Positions 1 to 10,300 of a DNA stretch of 64,000 nucleotides are shown one piece after another. Every line of letters begins with the position of its first letter. The first letter of the stretch is position 1. The notes under the pieces were generated by a model. That model had not been told where the DNA came from. It searched no databases and saw only the letters and a program-made list of their open reading frames with translations. This DNA is from Bradyrhizobium sp. 186 (lineage in GTDB: Bacteria; Pseudomonadota; Alphaproteobacteria; Rhizobiales; Xanthobacteraceae). The DNA lies in contig NZ_CP082164.1 in the NCBI RefSeq assembly GCF_023101685.1, positions 7,192,001-7,256,000 of the forward strand, given 5' to 3'. Made by a program: the position numbers and the translations under genes.

Positions 1-289
1 CCAATACCGAAGGCGATCAAGACGCCCACGACACTGAGCGATTGGCTTGCAGGCTTGTGATTTGCAGTCCTGGCCGCGGTGCCCATATCGTTACCAAAGG
101 AAACGTCTTTTTGAGAAAAGGACGGCCCGAATCGAACGTCAGCGATCTTTCCCCTTTTTTTACAACGTATGCAATCCATACGTGCGACAGGCGCGAGGGA
201 AGGTGCACCAGCCATCCCGGCTCCTCGGCTGCGCGCAATCCGGCAGGTGAATTGGCTCGCCGGGGGCGCCGCCGGGCTGCCCGCCGGGC
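1..289. other. Non-coding stretch at window edge
   Basis: No convincing gene was found here. The short open frames on both strands have no recognisable domain and no clear ribosome binding site. A T-rich run occurs near 150-160. The stretch lies downstream of the Rieske-FAD reductase, whose stop is at 290. It probably holds that gene's 3' flank and part of an intergenic region that continues left of the window. Confidence 0.5.
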
Positions 290-1813
290 TTACGAACCCT
301 TCCGCTCCATGTCGAGCTCGGCCCTGAGACTATCGAGATCGCGATAAATTGAGGCGACCGCGAGCACGCGTCCGCCCTTGCGGTACTTCAGCATGCAATC
401 CCTTCCAGAGATGCTGCCATCGATCGCGATGTCATCAAAGCTCTCGGCATGGCCGACATAGTTGATCGGCACGTCGTAATGCTGGCTCCAGAAGAACGGC
501 ACGGCGTCGAAGCGTTCGCGCCGGTCCAGCATGTTGCGCGCCGCGGTCTGGCCCTGGCGCTCGGCCAGCACCCAGTGCTCGACGCGGATGTTTTGGCCGG
601 AATGCGGATCGGGCCAGCGCGCGATGTCGCCGGCCGCGAAAATGCCGGAGGCGCTGGTTTCGAGACGTTCATTCACACTCACGCCGCGATCGATCGCAAG
701 CCCTGCCTGCTCGGCGAGCGCAAGGCGAGGCCTCACGCCGATACCGACCACGACGAGATCGGCCTCGATGACGCCTCCGCTCTTCAGCGTCGCGCGCATT
801 CCATCGAGCTTCTCCACGGTGTCCTTAAGGTGGAAGTTGACGCCGTTGTCTTCATGCAGCGCGCGAACGAAATCGCCCATCTCGGGTCCGAGCACGCGTT
901 GCATCGGCCGCTCATCCGGGGCGACCACGTGCACTTCAAGCTTGCGTGCTCGCAGGGAGGCCGCGACTTCGAGGCCGATGAAGCTGGCACCAATCACCAG
1001 CGCGCGCTTCGCACTGCCCGCCGCCTTGATGATGGCACGGCTGTCGGCGACGGATCGCAAGGTGTGGACATGGGGCTGGTCGGCGCCGGGGATCTGCAAT
1101 TTGACCGGCTCGGCGCCGGTCGCAAGCAGCAGCCGGTCGAACGGCAGCTTGTCACCATTACCCAACGTCACGCTGCGCGCCTTGGGATCAATCGCGGAAA
1201 CATTCGTGTTGAGCCTGAGGTCGATGCCCGCGTCCGGATAGTAGTCCTCCGGCCGCAACGGCAGCCAGTCCTCCGGCGCGTTGCCGGCGAGATAGTCCTT
1301 GGACAGGTTCGGCCGGTCGACCGGCATCGCGCCGTCATTGCTGAGCATGGTGATGGCACCGGCAAATCCCTCGCGCCGGAGCGTCTCGGCCGCCGCGAAT
1401 CCGGCCGCGCCGCCGCCGACGATGACGAATTTTTCGGGTATCGGCGCGATGCGGTGGGGCGCCGAAGGCTTCGGCGCCTCACGCTTGCGCTGAACCAAAA
1501 TCCTGTCCCGATCCCGCGTCACTTCCCAGACTGCCAACGCATTCAGCGCCGGCGGCCGCGTGGCCTCGCCGGTGCGCAAGGAGAAGCAGGCGTGATGCCA
1601 GGGGCAGCGGATAGTGTCGTCGACCACCAGCCCTTCGGCGAGTGGCCCGTGGTAGTGGCTGCAAGCGGGCTCGATCGCAAAAACCTCATTGCCCGCCTGC
1701 ACCAGCAGGACATCCTCCTCACCGACATGGCCGAGCAGCTTGCCGTCCTTGAGATCGGCGAGCGAGACGCCCTTGGTCAGGTCGGGTCCACCAGGCTTGC
1801 TCTCCTCGCTCAT
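290..1813 (-). CDS. Rieske-domain FAD-dependent oxidoreductase (AIFM3/ferredoxin reductase-like)
   Basis: This is a soluble flavoprotein with an N-terminal Rieske [2Fe-2S] domain fused to a pyridine nucleotide-disulfide reductase core. The Rieske ligands are visible as CSHYHG and CPWHH in the first 80 residues. A dinucleotide-binding glycine motif (VIVGGGAAGFAAAE) follows near residue 135, a second (VIGASFIGLEVA) near 280, and the FAD motif (GIFAAGDIA) near 395. The order matches AIFM3-type and ring-hydroxylating-dioxygenase reductase families, so it probably moves electrons from NAD(P)H to a partner oxygenase or ferredoxin. No oxygenase is adjacent, so the partner is unknown. The frame opens at a GTG at 1828, but the ATG at 1813 is preferred because AGGGAG lies just before it. 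The alpha/beta hydrolase gene lies 85 bp upstream on the same strand. Confidence 0.88.
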   Translation of the reverse strand: MSEESKPGGPDLTKGVSLADLKDGKLLGHVGEEDVLLVQAGNEVFAIEPACSHYHGPLAEGLVVDDTIRCPWHHACFSLRTGEATRPPALNALAVWEVTRDRDRILVQRKREAPKPSAPHRIAPIPEKFVIVGGGAAGFAAAETLRREGFAGAITMLSNDGAMPVDRPNLSKDYLAGNAPEDWLPLRPEDYYPDAGIDLRLNTNVSAIDPKARSVTLGNGDKLPFDRLLLATGAEPVKLQIPGADQPHVHTLRSVADSRAIIKAAGSAKRALVIGASFIGLEVAASLRARKLEVHVVAPDERPMQRVLGPEMGDFVRALHEDNGVNFHLKDTVEKLDGMRATLKSGGVIEADLVVVGIGVRPRLALAEQAGLAIDRGVSVNERLETSASGIFAAGDIARWPDPHSGQNIRVEHWVLAERQGQTAARNMLDRRERFDAVPFFWSQHYDVPINYVGHAESFDDIAIDGSISGRDCMLKYRKGGRVLAVASIYRDLDSLRAELDMERKGS

Positions 1814-1898
1814 GGTCATCTCCCTCACGGCTGACGCTCAACTCGGGATTTGGACGGCGCCGCCTGCGAAAGGTTCCTCGCGACGCCAAAAAATCGGG

Positions 1899-2789
1899 TC
1901 ACCCCGCCGCCTGGCGCACATCAAGCACCGCCTGCGCCCATTCGGCGGGCCGTTCCTGCGGCAGATTGTGGCCAGCCCCAGTGAACACGCGCCGCTCGAA
2001 AAAGCCCTCGAACCTGCGCGCATGATGCGCCGTGCCGGGATTGACGCCATCGCTGTCGCCATCGATCGCGATCGTGGGGACACGGATCGGTGGCTGGCCT
2101 GCGAGCTTCGCTTCGATCCCGGCATAGGCGGGATCGCCCTCAACCAGCGCGTAGCGGTGGCGGTAGGAATGGATCACGACGTCGACGAAATCAGGATTGT
2201 CGAAGGATACGGCACTCCGCTCGAACGTCGCGTCGTCGAAGGCCCATTTCGGCGACCACATCGCCCAGAGCTGGCGCGCAAAGCCACGCCGGTTACGCTC
2301 CAGCGCGCGGCGGCCGCGCTCGTTGTGAAAGAGATATTGATACCAGAGCGCCGTCTCCTCCGGCGGCGAAGCCGGCTCCATGGCGCGGGCGATGTTCTGG
2401 ATATTGTAGGAATTGCCGGAGACGAGCCCGATCACGCGCTCGGGATGCAGCGCCGAGACCACACAGGCCGCGCGCCCGCCCCAGTCATAGCCGCCGACGA
2501 CAGCGCGCGAAATCTTCAGCGCATCCATGAAAGCGAGCAGATCGGCGCCCAGCGCCGCCTGCTCGCCGGACCGCGGCGTCTGCGCGGAGCGAAACCGGGT
2601 CGGCCCGTAGCCGCGCAGCCAGGGCACCAGCACCCGCGCGCCCGCTTGCGCGATGATCGGCGCGGTCTCGGCGTACGCATTGACGTCATAGGGAAAGCCG
2701 TGGCCCATGATGCAGGGCCAGCCGTCGGGCGCGCCATAGTCGAGATAGGCGATATCGAGGACGGCGGTCGTGACTTCTTTTTGTTGCAT
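1899..2789 (-). CDS. Alpha/beta hydrolase, epoxide hydrolase-like
   Basis: The 296-residue protein has the full alpha/beta hydrolase pattern. It has an oxyanion-hole HGFP near residue 30, a nucleophile elbow GYDWGG near residue 100, and a C-terminal GAGHNLP that supplies the catalytic histidine. The elbow carries Asp rather than Ser, which is the mark of the epoxide hydrolase / haloalkane dehalogenase branch. The reaction is therefore probably hydrolysis of an epoxide or C-halogen bond, but the substrate cannot be read from sequence. There is no signal peptide, so it should be cytoplasmic. It lies upstream of the Rieske-FAD reductase on the same strand with a short gap, so the two may be co-transcribed. 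Confidence 0.85.
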   Translation of the reverse strand: MQQKEVTTAVLDIAYLDYGAPDGWPCIMGHGFPYDVNAYAETAPIIAQAGARVLVPWLRGYGPTRFRSAQTPRSGEQAALGADLLAFMDALKISRAVVGGYDWGGRAACVVSALHPERVIGLVSGNSYNIQNIARAMEPASPPEETALWYQYLFHNERGRRALERNRRGFARQLWAMWSPKWAFDDATFERSAVSFDNPDFVDVVIHSYRHRYALVEGDPAYAGIEAKLAGQPPIRVPTIAIDGDSDGVNPGTAHHARRFEGFFERRVFTGAGHNLPQERPAEWAQAVLDVRQAAG

Positions 2790-2815
2790 GACGTACTCAC
2801 GGATTTACTCGACGT

Positions 2816-2893
2816 CGTAGCCCGGATGAGCGAAGCGACATCCGGGATTGGGTACCGCTGGCCCCGGATATCGCTTCGCTCATCCGGGCTACG
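2816..2893. repeat. Palindromic intergenic repeat, family A
   Basis: The left arm (2816-2837, beginning CGTAGCCCGGATGAG) and the right arm (2872-2893) are perfect 22-bp reverse complements around a short spacer, so the transcript would fold into a long hairpin. A second copy of the family lies at 43844-43926. The copy sits between the hydrolase gene and the HD-domain gene. Confidence 0.9.
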
Positions 2894-2911
2894 GCCCTAC
2901 AACGGCCCGAC

Positions 2912-3790
2912 CTACTTCTGCGGCCCGGACAGCGAGATGTCGCGCTCGGCGCGGAACACGTTGCTATAGAGGTTGGCGATCCACTGCCGGCCGATCTCGG
3001 TCTTGTTGAGATAGCCGATCTCGGTCTGGATGTGCGGTGCGACGCTGTTCCAATAGAATTGCGGATAGCGGTTCACGATGTCGGCGGGCGAGTCGTAGCC
3101 GAGCTGGCGGTTCATGCCCACCTCCTCGAACTCGTAGTACAGCGCGTTGGCCTTGCGCAGATAGTTGGGATCACCGAGCTGTCCGATGAAATCGGCGGCG
3201 CGCAGGATCGAAGCTTCGTCGTCGTACTCCTGCCCTTCCTGGGCCGGGAAGCGCGTCCCCTCGATGGCGCGGGCGACCCGCTCGCTGTCGAGGCCGCGGA
3301 TCGGCGGCAACCGCCGCCTCACAAAAAGTTTTGAGCGGTCAACGTGATACATCATGAGACTTGCATCGGATGCACCACGCAGCAGTGACACCTTGGTCCC
3401 GATCTCGTCGATCACAAAACCGTCTTCGTCATCCTCCTCGAACAGTCCGCGCACATAGCCGATGTCGTGCGCAAGACAGGCGATCAGGATATGGTTGTAG
3501 TCCTCTCCCGAAAGGTGGGTGTGAAGATTGCGGCCAAGCAGGATCGCATGGGCGGCCAGCGTCACCAGCATCGTATGCTCGATGTTATGGTAAAGCGCGT
3601 CGCTGTTGCCGATGCATTCCATCGCGGTGCGCGTCGAGGCCTCCAGCACCCTGGCATAGGATTCGTCGAACCTGCGACGCATGAACGAGCCCAGCAACTT
3701 CTCCAGGGATTCGGCCGCCAGTCTCGGTAACGTCATCATGGATGCAGCCCCGTTGTCGGTGGTGTCCCACGCCAACTCCCGACGTCTCAT
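2912..3790 (-). CDS. HD-domain metal-dependent phosphohydrolase-like protein
   Basis: This is an HD-superfamily protein of about 290 residues. The signature residues are visible: a histidine in YHNIEHTML, then the HD pair in CLAHDIGYV, and a later Asp in ILRAADFIGQL. Such domains usually bind divalent metal and hydrolyse phosphate esters or nucleotides, but the substrate here is unknown. It is on the same strand as the transglutaminase/ATP-grasp module immediately upstream, 160 bp away, so it could belong to that transcription unit. The start is uncertain. The open frame reaches 3841 with a TTG. The ATG at 3790 has GAGG at good distance and was chosen; a further ATG pair lies near 3739. Confidence 0.75.
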   Translation of the reverse strand: MRRRELAWDTTDNGAASMMTLPRLAAESLEKLLGSFMRRRFDESYARVLEASTRTAMECIGNSDALYHNIEHTMLVTLAAHAILLGRNLHTHLSGEDYNHILIACLAHDIGYVRGLFEEDDEDGFVIDEIGTKVSLLRGASDASLMMYHVDRSKLFVRRRLPPIRGLDSERVARAIEGTRFPAQEGQEYDDEASILRAADFIGQLGDPNYLRKANALYYEFEEVGMNRQLGYDSPADIVNRYPQFYWNSVAPHIQTEIGYLNKTEIGRQWIANLYSNVFRAERDISLSGPQK

Positions 3791-3949
3791 TCGCGTCCTC
3801 GACGCAAAGGCCAGCATAGCCCATCTTGGGGGACTGACCAAATCCCGGGACGAAAATACGGAAATATGTTGCAGTCCCGCTTCGCAACATCACGGTTGCG
3901 GTCACAGTTAGAAACACCCTGGGGTCGTGGCCTGGACGGTGAACCACGC

Positions 3950-4828
3950 TCACCCCACCAGCACCACGTCGACGGCGACGCCGAGCTTCTGCTTCGGTGA
4001 GCCGATGATGATGCCGTCGACCGGAGAGACGTCGGAGAAATCGCGGCCGACCGCGAGCACGATGTGATCGTTGGCGACCAGCAAATCGTTGGTCGGATCG
4101 AAATCGACCCAGCCAAGCTCCGCTCCGCACCACAGCGAGACCCAGGCGTGGGTGGCGTCCGCGCCCTGCAGGCGCGGTCGGCCCGGCGCCGGAATGGTGC
4201 GCAAGTAACCGCTGACATAGGCCGCGGGCAGACCGAGCCCGCGAAGGCCCGCGATCATCACATGGGCAAAATCCTGACAGACGCCGTGGCGCTTGTCGAA
4301 GACCTCGTTGAGCGGCGTCGATATCACCGTCGCCTTGGGGTCATAGCGAAACTCCGTGCGGATGCGATGCATGAGATCGACGGCGCCGGCGAGGATCCTT
4401 GCACTGGGTGCAAAGCACTCCGCCGCATAGGCGCTGACGGGACGCAATACCGGCACTAGGGGGCTCGCAAAGACATAACCGACCGGCGAGGACGGCCCGA
4501 GGCTCGTCGCCTCGAAGGCAATGTCGCGGATGTTCTCCCACGACGGGCTCACCGCATCGCGCGCCGGCGGCTCGCGCGAGACCGAGACGCGCGAGCGGGA
4601 GTCGATCCGCAAGGTTCGATGCGCGGCCTCGATCACCACGCTCTCGGTCAGCGTGCCGAAGAAATCGCGGCGGACATTGCGCTCGGCAGGGCGCGGCCGG
4701 ATCTCGACACTGTGCGAGACCAGTTCCTGGCCGTTGCCGTTCTTCGGCTCCAGCCGCAGCGTGCAGCGGGCGAAGCTGACCGCGCTCTCGTACTCGTAGG
4801 TGGTGACGTGACGGATATCGTAGATCAC
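3950..4828 (-). CDS. Transglutaminase-like cysteine peptidase family protein (small)
   Basis: This is a 292-residue protein with an N-terminal beta-rich transglutaminase N domain (IYDIRHVTTYEYE) and a transglutaminase-like catalytic core. The core has Cys in RHGVCQDFAHV, His in DATHAWVSLW and Asp in GWVDFDPTND, so the triad is complete. Known family roles are amide hydrolysis or transfer rather than blood-clotting-type crosslinking. It starts with GTG, overlapping the TGA of the ATP-grasp/alpha-E gene by 4 bp (GTGA), so translation is almost certainly coupled. The longer open frame upstream of this GTG is a shadow of that gene. This trio is a recurring conserved module in proteobacteria. Confidence 0.9.
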   Translation of the reverse strand: MIYDIRHVTTYEYESAVSFARCTLRLEPKNGNGQELVSHSVEIRPRPAERNVRRDFFGTLTESVVIEAAHRTLRIDSRSRVSVSREPPARDAVSPSWENIRDIAFEATSLGPSSPVGYVFASPLVPVLRPVSAYAAECFAPSARILAGAVDLMHRIRTEFRYDPKATVISTPLNEVFDKRHGVCQDFAHVMIAGLRGLGLPAAYVSGYLRTIPAPGRPRLQGADATHAWVSLWCGAELGWVDFDPTNDLLVANDHIVLAVGRDFSDVSPVDGIIIGSPKQKLGVAVDVVLVG

Positions 4829-7344
4829 GCCAGCCCCGTGAGCTTTTCCGGCCGGCTCGCGTTGGGACCATGCGGGAAATAGTGCAGCCCGATCGCCTCG
4901 GAGAGACTGAGCAGATCCTGCTCCAGCGCGAACAGCGTCTTGACCTCGAGCTTCTCGGCTTCGGCCGTGGCGAGCATCGCCTGCACCGCGACCGCGAGCC
5001 GCTGCGGCCGCTCGATCAGGCCATGTTCCTTCAGGCTCGGCAGTGCTGCGATGTGCTCGTTCAGCGTCGCCACCTGGAACGCGACCGAGCGCGGGTTGTA
5101 GCCGTCGAGCACCGCGAGGTCGCGCACGGGAGCCAGGATCGGCGCCAGCAGATAGCGCGAGCGGTAGGTGATCTGGCAATCCACCAGCGTCAGCAGCACG
5201 TCGAGGTCCTCGTCGCCCGCCTCGTCATAGGCGAACTGCCGCGCAAATCGCGTGGTGTTGATGGCGCGCTCGGTGCGGCGGCCGATGTCGAGAAAGCGCC
5301 AGCCGGCGGCGCGATTCATGTTCTCCTGCGCAAGACCCGCAAAACTCGATAGCTCCTGCAAGGTCAGTTCGGCCGCGCTGATGACGCCGTCGTCGTCCTC
5401 GACCCCATAGGCGAGACGCTCGGTCATCTCGGTGATCACCTGCCACGCATCCGGCGACAAACGCTCGCGCAGAGAGGTGGCGGTCCGCTGCGCCGCGCGC
5501 ACCAGTGACAGGGCCGAGCCGATGCGATCCGCATTCTGCAAGGCCTCAGCGGCGATTCGCCCGTGCGCCGCGCGCGAAGACTGCGAGATCGCGCCCCAGG
5601 CGACCAGCAGGCGCTGGATGCGCTCGGCCGATTGCATCGAGGCCGCAGCGCCGCCCTTGTTCGGCCCGCGCATCGGCGAGCTCAGGGCGCGCACCAGCCG
5701 CAGCGTCGCTTCGGCACGTTCGAGATAGCGGCCGAGCCAGAACAGATTGTCGGCGGCGCGGCTCGGCAGCACGCCGGCGATGCGGCGGATCCGCACCTTG
5801 TCGGTCGCGGGCAGCAGCGTCGCGGTCGAGACCTGCTTTCCGGAGACGACCCAGACGTCGGCCGCGCGCGCGCCGTCGCCCATCGACACCGCGCGTGCAT
5901 CCGCCTGCTCGGCGATCCGGCAGAAACCGCCGGGCATGATGGTCCAGCCGTCGGCTGTCGCAGCCGCGAACACGCGCAGCACGAAGGGGCGCGGCGTGAT
6001 CTGCCCTTGCTCCCAAACCGGCATGGTCGAGAGCCGCACCACCTCCTGGCCGACATAGTCCATGCCGCGCGTGTTGATGGAATCGATCAAGCGCTGGCGC
6101 CCGTTCGCGTCGAGCTCGCTCGCAAGCACCGGGCCGTTGCTGTCGAAGCCGGGAACGCCACGCCGATAGGCGCCTCCGATCGCGACCTCGTCGAGCCGCG
6201 ACAGCACCTCGTCGCGCGCCGAACGCTGGCCGCACCACCAGGTCGCGATGTGCGGCATCTTCAGCTCTTCGCCGAGCAGGCGGCGGCTCAAGGCCGGCAG
6301 GAAGCCGAGCAGCGCGCGGGCCTCAAGCACGCCGGAGCCCGGCATGTTGGCGACGACAACGCCGTCCTTGCGCAGCGCGTCGATCAGCCCGGGCACACCT
6401 AACCGCGAGGCCGCATCGAGCTCGAGCGGATCGAGCGAGTTGGAATCGACCCGGCGGAGCAGCACGTCGAGACGCTTCAAGCCCGCCACCGTACGGATGT
6501 GGATGCGGTTGTCGCTGACAGCGAGATCGTCGCCCTCGACCAGCAGGAAACCGAGATAGCGCGCGAGCGTCGCGTGCTCGAAATAGGTCTCGCTGAAGCT
6601 GCCGGGCGAGAGCACGCCGATGCGCGGCTCGTCGCGGTCGGCGCTGGCGCGAAGGCTGTCCCGAAACGCTTCGAAGAACGGCGCGACACGCGGCACGTTC
6701 ATCGACTTGTAAAGATCCGCGAAGGCGCGCGAGAGCACCAGGCGGTTCTCCAGCGCATAGCCCGCGCCCGATGGCGCCTGCGTGCGGTCGCCGAGCACCC
6801 ACCAGCGGCCATCGGGCCCGCGGCCGACATCGGCGGCGTAGATCGAAAGATAGCGCCCGCCGGGCGGAGGCACGCCGCAGACCGGGCGGAGATATTCAGC
6901 ACTGCCGGCGATCGCGGCGGCCGGAAGCGCACCCTCGGCGACAAGGCGGCCTTCGCCATAAATGTCGCGCAGCACGAGCTCGAGCAGCTCGGCGCGCTGC
7001 TTGATGCCGGCGGTGAGCTGGCGCCAGTCGGCCTCGTCGATCAGGAGCGGCAGATGGCTGAGCGGCCAGAGCCGGTCGGCGCTGTCGCCGGGCGCGCGGT
7101 AGGTGACGCCGGCCTCGCGGAGGTGGCGGTCGGCCATGGCAAAGCGCCGCTCGATCTCGTCGGGCGCGAGCGCGCCGAAGGCATCGAAGAAGCGGGTCCA
7201 GACCGCGCGCGGGGCGCCGTCCGGACCGAGGAACTCGTCGGGAATGCCGGGCAGACGGCTATAGTCGCGGATCCACTGCGCGACGCGGCGCTGGCCGGGC
7301 GCCCTGCCCGCCTCGCTAGTCCCCTCTGCTGCGCCCTCGCCCAT
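4825..7344 (-). CDS. Circularly permuted ATP-grasp / alpha-E fusion protein (DUF404-DUF407-DUF403)
   Basis: This 839-residue protein joins two parts that many genomes encode separately. Residues about 1-490 resemble the circularly permuted ATP-grasp type 2 domain, including GVLSPGSFSETYFEH, the LVEGDDLAV segment, and an arginine- and acid-rich nucleotide site. Residues about 520-839 form a helical alpha-E domain (ADNLFWLGRYLERAE, then DIGRRTERA). ATP-grasp enzymes of this kind are predicted to form amide bonds between amino acids or peptides (Iyer and colleagues' amidoligase analysis); the alpha-E role is unknown. It sits between two transglutaminase-like genes, overlapping the downstream one by 4 bp. 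No proteasome-like Anbu gene, a frequent partner, was found in the window. Confidence 0.88.
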   Translation of the reverse strand: MGEGAAEGTSEAGRAPGQRRVAQWIRDYSRLPGIPDEFLGPDGAPRAVWTRFFDAFGALAPDEIERRFAMADRHLREAGVTYRAPGDSADRLWPLSHLPLLIDEADWRQLTAGIKQRAELLELVLRDIYGEGRLVAEGALPAAAIAGSAEYLRPVCGVPPPGGRYLSIYAADVGRGPDGRWWVLGDRTQAPSGAGYALENRLVLSRAFADLYKSMNVPRVAPFFEAFRDSLRASADRDEPRIGVLSPGSFSETYFEHATLARYLGFLLVEGDDLAVSDNRIHIRTVAGLKRLDVLLRRVDSNSLDPLELDAASRLGVPGLIDALRKDGVVVANMPGSGVLEARALLGFLPALSRRLLGEELKMPHIATWWCGQRSARDEVLSRLDEVAIGGAYRRGVPGFDSNGPVLASELDANGRQRLIDSINTRGMDYVGQEVVRLSTMPVWEQGQITPRPFVLRVFAAATADGWTIMPGGFCRIAEQADARAVSMGDGARAADVWVVSGKQVSTATLLPATDKVRIRRIAGVLPSRAADNLFWLGRYLERAEATLRLVRALSSPMRGPNKGGAAASMQSAERIQRLLVAWGAISQSSRAAHGRIAAEALQNADRIGSALSLVRAAQRTATSLRERLSPDAWQVITEMTERLAYGVEDDDGVISAAELTLQELSSFAGLAQENMNRAAGWRFLDIGRRTERAINTTRFARQFAYDEAGDEDLDVLLTLVDCQITYRSRYLLAPILAPVRDLAVLDGYNPRSVAFQVATLNEHIAALPSLKEHGLIERPQRLAVAVQAMLATAEAEKLEVKTLFALEQDLLSLSEAIGLHYFPHGPNASRPEKLTGLA

Positions 7345-7371
7345 GCGCCTCTCCCTGCCCCACCCTCATAC

Positions 7372-10300
7372 TCATTGCAGGAGTGGCGTTCGCAAGTCGA
7401 GTGTCAGCGGAAACTCATTTGTGCGTTCCTCGGGCGGGGGCCGGATCGAGCCCGGCGTATGGCCGTGGTCCTGGAAGCGTGCCAGCCGCCGCGCCTCGGC
7501 CTCGTAGGTGTTGACGGGCTTGGTGTCGTAGCTGCGGCCGCCGGGATGGGCGACGTGATAGACGCAGCCGCCGAGCGAGCGCCCGTTCCAGGTGTCGATC
7601 AGGTCGAAGGTCAGCGGCGCATGGACCGGAATGGTCGGGTGCAGGCCGGAGGCCGGCTGCCAAGCCTTGAAGCGGACGCCGGCCACGGCTTCCGCCGAGC
7701 GGCCGGTGGAAGTCATCGGCAGGCGGCGGCCGTTGCAGGTGACGATATGGCGACCCTCGACGAACCCTTCCGCCTTGACCTGGAGCCGTTCGACGGAGCT
7801 ATCGACATAACGCACGGTGCCGCCGGCCGAACCCTCCTCGCCGAGCACATGCCAGGGCTCCAACGCCTGGCGCAATTCGAGCGTCACGCCGCCATGATGG
7901 ACGCGGCCGAAAGCGGGGAAGCGGAATTCGAGCTGGGCCAGATACCATTCCGGCTCGAACGGATAGCCGGAATGCTTCAGCTCGGAGAGCACGTCCAGAA
8001 AGTCTTCCCAGATGAAATGCGGCAGCATGAAGCGGTCATGCAGCGCCGTGCCCCAGCGTACGAACTTGCCCTGTTGCGGCTCACGCCAGAGCTTTGCGAT
8101 CAGCGCGCGGATCAGGAGCTGCTGCGCCAGCGACATGCGCGGATCGGGCGGCATTTCGAGCGCGCGGAATTCGACCAGGCCGAGCCGCCCCGTGGGACTG
8201 TCGGGCGAATAGAGCTTGTCGATGCAGATTTCGGCGCGGTGGGTGTTGCCGGTGATGTCGACGAGCAGATGCCGGAACAGGCGGTCGACCAGCCATAGCG
8301 GCGCCTGGTAACCCGGCGGCGGCACGTGCGACAGCGCGACCTCGAGCTCATAAATGCTGTCGTGGCGCGCTTCGTCGATGCGGGGCGCCTGGCTGGTCGG
8401 GCCGATGAACAGGCCCGAAAAGAAATAGGACAGCGACGGATGCCGCTGCCAGTACAGCACCAGGCTCTTCAACAGATCGGGCCGGCGCAGGAACGGCGAA
8501 TCCTGCGGGCTGGAGCCGCCGACCACGACGTGATTGCCGCCGCCGGTGCCGGTATGGCGGCCATCGACGAGAAAGCGGTTGGCGCCGAGACGGATCCTGG
8601 CGGCATCCTCGTAGAGCCCGACGGTGATGTCGACCGCCTCGCGCCAATTCTTTGCCGGCTGGACGTTGACCTCGATCACGCCCGGGTCAGGCGTCACCTT
8701 GATGACGTCGACGCGCGGGTCAAACGGTGGCGGATAGCCTTCGACATGGACCTGGAGCTGCATCTCCTCGGCGGTGGCCTCAAGCGCTGCGATCAGCTCG
8801 AGATAGTCCTCGATGCGCTCGACCGGCGGCATGAAGGCGCAGAGCACGCCGTCGCGGACTTCGATCGACATGGCGGTGCGGACCGGCTCCGATGCCTCGG
8901 GACTTTCCGGCGCGGGCTGCGGCGGCGGAGATTGCGGGCGCTGCATGCGGCCGAACACCGGCAGCTTGGTCCGCGCCTCCATCGGGTCCTGTTCGACGAT
9001 ATAGGGATAGCGCTCGGGCGGAACATATTCGAGCGCATTGAGCGGCAATCGCAGGCCGAGCGGGGAATCGCCGGGCATCAGGAACAGATGGTTGCGACGC
9101 AGGTTCCAGCGCTCGGTGCGCCAGCGCGGCGCTTCCGCGTTCCAGCGCTGTACCGGCAGCACGAAGCCCTTTGGCGTATTGAGCCCCTCGTCGAACACCC
9201 GCGCCATACGCGCGCGCTCTTCCGGATCGGACAGCTTGGAGTCTGAGGGATCGACATTGGCGGGAAGCTCCCCCTCCTTCTGCAACCAGTAGGCGGGATC
9301 CTCATAGGCCGGCATAATGTAGCCGGGATCGAGGCCGAGCCGTGCCGCCGTGCCCTCCATGAAGGTCTCAGCATCCTTCACCTCGGCGCGGCGCGGATTT
9401 TCGATCTTGGCGATGAGGTCGGCATTCTTCCAGATCGGCACGCCGTCCTTGCGCCAGTAGAGACCAAAGGCCCAGCGCGGCAGGCTCTCTCCGGGATACC
9501 ATTTGCCCTGGCCGTAATGCAGCAGGCCGCCGGGCGCAAAACGCGTGCGCAGGCGGCGGATCAGATCGTCGGCCAGCGCGCGCTTGGTCGGACCGACGGC
9601 CTCGGTGTTCCATTCCCCCGCTTCCAGGTCATCGACGGAGACGAAGGTCGGCTCGCCGCCCATGGTGAGCCGTACATCCTGCGCGGCGAGATCGCCGTCG
9701 ACCTGCTCCCCGAGATCGTTGAGCCGCGTCCAGGCGTCGTCGGAGAACGGCTTCGTGATGCGCGGCGCCTCGCGGATGCGCCTGACGCTCATGTCGAAGT
9801 CGAACTCGACCTCGGCAAAGCTGGCGCCGCCGGAGATCGGCGCCGCCGAGCGGTAATGCGGCGTCGCGGCGACCGGGATATGCCCCTCGCCCGCGAGCAT
9901 GCCGGACGTCGCGTCGAATCCGATCCAGCCTGCACCCGGCAGATAGACCTCGGCCCAGGCGTGCAGATCGGTGAAATCGTTCTCGACCTCCGGCGGTCCC
10001 TCGATCGGATCGATGTCGGGACGGACCTGGATGAGATAGCCGGAGACGAAACGGGCGGCGAGACCGAGATGACGGAAGGTCTGGATCAGGAGCCAGGCGG
10101 AGTCGCGGCAGGAGCCGGCGCAGGACGACAGCGTCTCCTCGGGCGTCTGCACGCCCGCTTCCATGCGGATGACGTAGCCGATCCTTTGCTGCAACTCCCT
10201 GTTGAGATCGACCAGGAAGTTGACGGTGTTCGGGGCTTCGTGCGGGATTGTGTCGAGATATTTCGCGAACAGGCGATCGGGCTTGATGGTCTCAAGATAA

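Noticed and set aside
90..170. Possible tRNA 3' half with CGAATCGAAC on the plus strand
   Set aside because: The flanking bases do not form a T-stem, and no acceptor or anticodon arm can be drawn.
6499..8298. 599-codon plus-strand frame
   Set aside because: It is antisense to the ATP-grasp and DUF2126 genes, with no motif and no ribosome binding site.
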